This document shows positions 62,035 to 64,000 of a stretch of 64,000 nt of DNA, in pieces (the first letter of the stretch is position 1; each line of letters starts with the position of its first letter). The position numbers were made by a program, and so were the translations under genes. The stretch covers positions 7,939,411-8,003,410 of the forward strand of contig NZ_CP054839.1 of assembly GCF_018141105.1 (NCBI RefSeq). Direction: 5' to 3'. The DNA comes from Saccharopolyspora erythraea (lineage in GTDB: Bacteria > Actinomycetota > Actinomycetes > Mycobacteriales > Pseudonocardiaceae). The notes beneath the pieces were generated by a model. The model ran no database searches. It worked only from the letters and a program-made list of their open reading frames with translations, and was not told the DNA's origin.

Positions 62035-63645
62035 GTGGCCCAACTGCTGCTGGTCCTGATCGGGGCGCTGCTGGTCACCGCGCTCGCGCGCAGCCGGGAG
62101 ATCGCCGCACCGCTGCTGCTGGTGCTCACCGGGCTCGTGGTGTCGCTCGTCCCGGGGACCGAGGACTTCCGCATCGACCCCGAGCTGCTGCTGACCGCGG
62201 TCCTGCCGCCGCTGCTCTACGCCGCCGCGCTGGGCAGCTCCTACACGAACTTCCGCTCGCGCATCCGGCCGATCGCCTACCACGGCGTGATCCAGGTCGT
62301 GGTGACCGCGTTCCTCGTCGGCTGGCTCGCCTTCGTCCTCATCCCCGACCTGCCGCTGGCCCCGGCGCTGGTGCTCGGAGCGGTGATCGCGCCACCGGAC
62401 GCGGTGACGGCCTCGGCGATCGGTAGGCAGCTCCACCTGCCCCGCGCGCTGATGACGATTCTCGGCGGCGAGAGCCTGATCAACGACGCGGCCGCCCTCA
62501 CGCTGTACCGGATGGCGATGGTCGCGGTCGTCAGCACCGCGCCGACGCTCGCCGAGGACCTGCGGGTCTTCGGCCAGGCCGTCGTCGTCGGCGTCGCGGT
62601 CGGGCTGCTGTTCGGCGTGCTCGCGCACGCCGCGCGCACCCGGGTGCCCGACGTCCAGGTCGCCACGCTGCTCGGCGTGCTCGTGCCGTTCTCGGCATAC
62701 CTGCTCGCCGAGCAGTTCGGAGGTTCCGGGGTGCTGGCCGTGGTCGCCGCGGGCCTCTACGTCGGGCACAAGCAGCCGCGCGCCCGCGCGGCCGGACGCC
62801 TCCAGGAGCACACGGTCTGGGAGTCGATCAACCTGCTGCTGGAGAGCCTGGTCTTCGCCTACATCGGCCTGCAGCTCAGCGACGTCATCGCCCAGGTCGT
62901 CTCGACCGGGCGCGACATCCGGTGGGTGGTGCTGGCGGCCCTGCTGATCCTGTTCGCGACGATCGCCTTCCGCGTCGTCTGGATGTACACGTCGAACTAC
63001 CTGCCCGGCCTGTCGCACCTGCTGCGCTCGGGGGAGCCCCGCGGCACGTGGCGGCGCAGCGCCGTACTGGCGTGGACGGGCATGCGCGGCGTGGTCACCC
63101 TGGCGGCGGCGGGCGCCATCCCGGAGACGACCGCCAGCGGGGCGCCGTTCCCGGCGCGGGAGACGGTCCAGTTCGTCGCGTTCGTCGTCACCGTCGGGAC
63201 GATCCTCATCCAGGGCACCACGCTGCCGTGGCTGATCCGCAGGCTCGGCGTCACCGACCCGCGCGAGGCCGAGGACGACGACCGCTCCGAGGCGGAGGCG
63301 AGGCGGATCGCCACCGGCGCCGCGCTGGCCCACCTCGACCGGCTCAGCCCCCGAGACCTGCAATGCGACCAGGAGCGGTTCGACCGGGTGCTGCCGCGCA
63401 TCCGGACGATGCTGGAGCACCAGGGCATGCTCGCCGCCGACCAGGTCGGCAGGACGCCCGACGAGCGGGAGGACACCACCCGGCAGGTGTTCACCGACCT
63501 GCGCCGGGAGCTGCTGGAGGTCCAGCGGGCCGCCATGGCCGACGAACGCGACGCGGGCCGCCTCGACGACGAGGTCCTGCGCCGCGTCCTGCGCGAGCTG
63601 GACCTGCAGGAGGCCGCGCTGGAGAACTCCTGGCGCAACCGCTGA
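62035..63645 (+). CDS. CPA1-family cation/proton antiporter
   Basis: The 536-residue protein has about twelve transmembrane helices over the first 400 residues, with AVLPPLLYAAAL, the ion-site motif LGAVIAPPDAVTASAIG and GGESLINDAAALTLYRMA, typical of NhaP-type CPA1 Na+/H+ antiporters. The C-terminal about 120 residues (EDDDRSEAEARRIATGAAL to LQEAALENSW) are cytoplasmic and helical and may regulate transport. GTG 62035 follows GGAGGTGG. It ends 6 bp before the repeat at 63652. Confidence 0.9.
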   Translation: MAQLLLVLIGALLVTALARSREIAAPLLLVLTGLVVSLVPGTEDFRIDPELLLTAVLPPLLYAAALGSSYTNFRSRIRPIAYHGVIQVVVTAFLVGWLAFVLIPDLPLAPALVLGAVIAPPDAVTASAIGRQLHLPRALMTILGGESLINDAAALTLYRMAMVAVVSTAPTLAEDLRVFGQAVVVGVAVGLLFGVLAHAARTRVPDVQVATLLGVLVPFSAYLLAEQFGGSGVLAVVAAGLYVGHKQPRARAAGRLQEHTVWESINLLLESLVFAYIGLQLSDVIAQVVSTGRDIRWVVLAALLILFATIAFRVVWMYTSNYLPGLSHLLRSGEPRGTWRRSAVLAWTGMRGVVTLAAAGAIPETTASGAPFPARETVQFVAFVVTVGTILIQGTTLPWLIRRLGVTDPREAEDDDRSEAEARRIATGAALAHLDRLSPRDLQCDQERFDRVLPRIRTMLEHQGMLAADQVGRTPDEREDTTRQVFTDLRRELLEVQRAAMADERDAGRLDDEVLRRVLRELDLQEAALENSWRNR

Positions 63646-63651
63646 GCGGTG

Positions 63652-63850
63652 GGCCTGACTTCGATCTTGAAAGCGGCGCAGCCGCTTGGCCCACCGCCGC
63701 AACCGGAACCGCCGCGGTTCTCAGGCATCCTCTGGCGAGGACAGCTTTTTCGCCGCGTATGGCTGATACGTCAGAAAAAGATCCCGGAGCCAGAGGGCGC
63801 CTGAGGTTCCGCCACCGGAACCGCCGCACAAGGCAAGTCCGAAGACAGCC
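63652..63850. repeat. Full copy (B) of the dispersed palindromic repeat, about 199 bp
   Basis: This is a homologue of copy A along its whole length: GATCTT, AAGCGGC-gca-GCCGCTT-TGGCCCACC, a central palindrome (TCCTCTGGC with GCCAGAGGG; CTTTTTC with GAAAAAG), CGCCTGAGGTTCCGCC, and a right end TTCGGACTTG-complementary to the left end. It fills almost the whole 207-bp gap between the antiporter stop (63645) and the convergent stop codon at 63853-63855. Several stem positions differ from copy A with both partners changed. Confidence 0.85.
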
Positions 63851-63852
63851 AC

Positions 63853-64000
63853 TCAGGCGTGGTCGGCGCCGACCAGCTCCTCCGCCTGCTCCTGGCTGCG
63901 GCGCTCGTCGCGCACCGCGGCGATCTGCGTGCGGCCCCAGCGCTCGGAGAAGCCGTAGCGGCGGCCCAGCGCCACTCCGCTCAGCGGCTGGCCGTCCTCC
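63853..64000 (-). CDS. 3' end of a gene running off the window (DUF2637-like C-terminus)
   Basis: Only the last 48 codons are visible. They read PLSGVALGRRYGFSERWGRTQIAAVRDERRSQEQAEEL and end GADHA. The G-x-x-L-G-R-R-Y-G-x-S-E-R-W-G-R pattern is a short helix-turn-helix found at the C-terminus of DUF2637 proteins, which occur in integrative plasmids and related elements of actinomycetes. The identification is tentative because the main domain is missing. Confidence 0.5.
   Translation of the reverse strand, partial: EDGQPLSGVALGRRYGFSERWGRTQIAAVRDERRSQEQAEELVGADHA

Overview
The window is high-GC, with many GTG starts, 4-nt start/stop overlaps and GC-rich hairpin terminators, as expected of a chromosome of a filamentous actinomycete. 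Gene content (WhiJ-type HTH/DUF397 pair, RsiG-like c-di-GMP anti-sigma protein, SigE-family ECF modules, type VII secretion substrates) and a gene order that follows the Mycobacterium tuberculosis purine block (from memory, Rv0772 purD to Rv0815c cysA2) suggest Pseudonocardiales, plausibly Saccharopolyspora. The genus is an inference; no rRNA or other decisive marker is present. No rRNA, tRNA, CRISPR array, intact insertion sequence or replication origin was seen.

Layout. 1-4.4 kb: sulfur and heme-fold genes (DUF4395, rhodanese, SseC, nitrobindin-like protein, PabC). 4.5-10.9 kb: Fur regulator overlapping YgfZ, a decayed BKACE-like protein, RsiG, asparaginase, a methyltransferase, DUF3073. 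11-13.3 kb: a gene-poor stretch, then a divergent DUF4396 / DUF6153-DUF305 locus around a CsoR-type operator. 13.3-21.8 kb: purM-purF, a damaged regulator/SDR pair, a secreted hydrolase, an SCP-like protein, a WhiJ-type regulatory locus. 21.8-34 kb: LuxR regulator, subtilase, PRC-barrel protein, T7SS-associated protein, GH15 enzyme, PAS-GGDEF-EAL protein, GH25 lysozyme, two tandem pentapeptide-type membrane proteins. 34-45.3 kb: purL-purQ-purS, purC, purB with accessory genes. 45.5-54 kb: two paralogous ECF sigma/membrane-partner modules, an asymmetric ABC exporter pair, and an SMR-TetR operon. 54-64 kb: threonine aldolase, HAD hydrolase, aminotransferase, a T7SS substrate pair with a lytic transglycosylase domain, purD, a secreted phosphodiesterase, a cation/proton antiporter, and the 3' end of a gene that runs off the window.

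How the genes work together. Eight purine genes (purM, F, L, Q, S, C, B, D) are all on the minus strand in separate groups and cover most of the route from PRPP to IMP and AMP. Two c-di-GMP genes (RsiG-like receptor; GGDEF-EAL enzyme) point to second-messenger control of development. The DUF4396/DUF6153/DUF305 locus looks copper-responsive.

The most unusual signal is a family of palindromic repeats (two full copies of about 200 bp at 51197-51399 and 63652-63850; two short derivatives at 3465-3533 and 1730-1782). All four lie between the 3' ends of convergent genes, and the two full copies show compensatory base changes in their internal stems.
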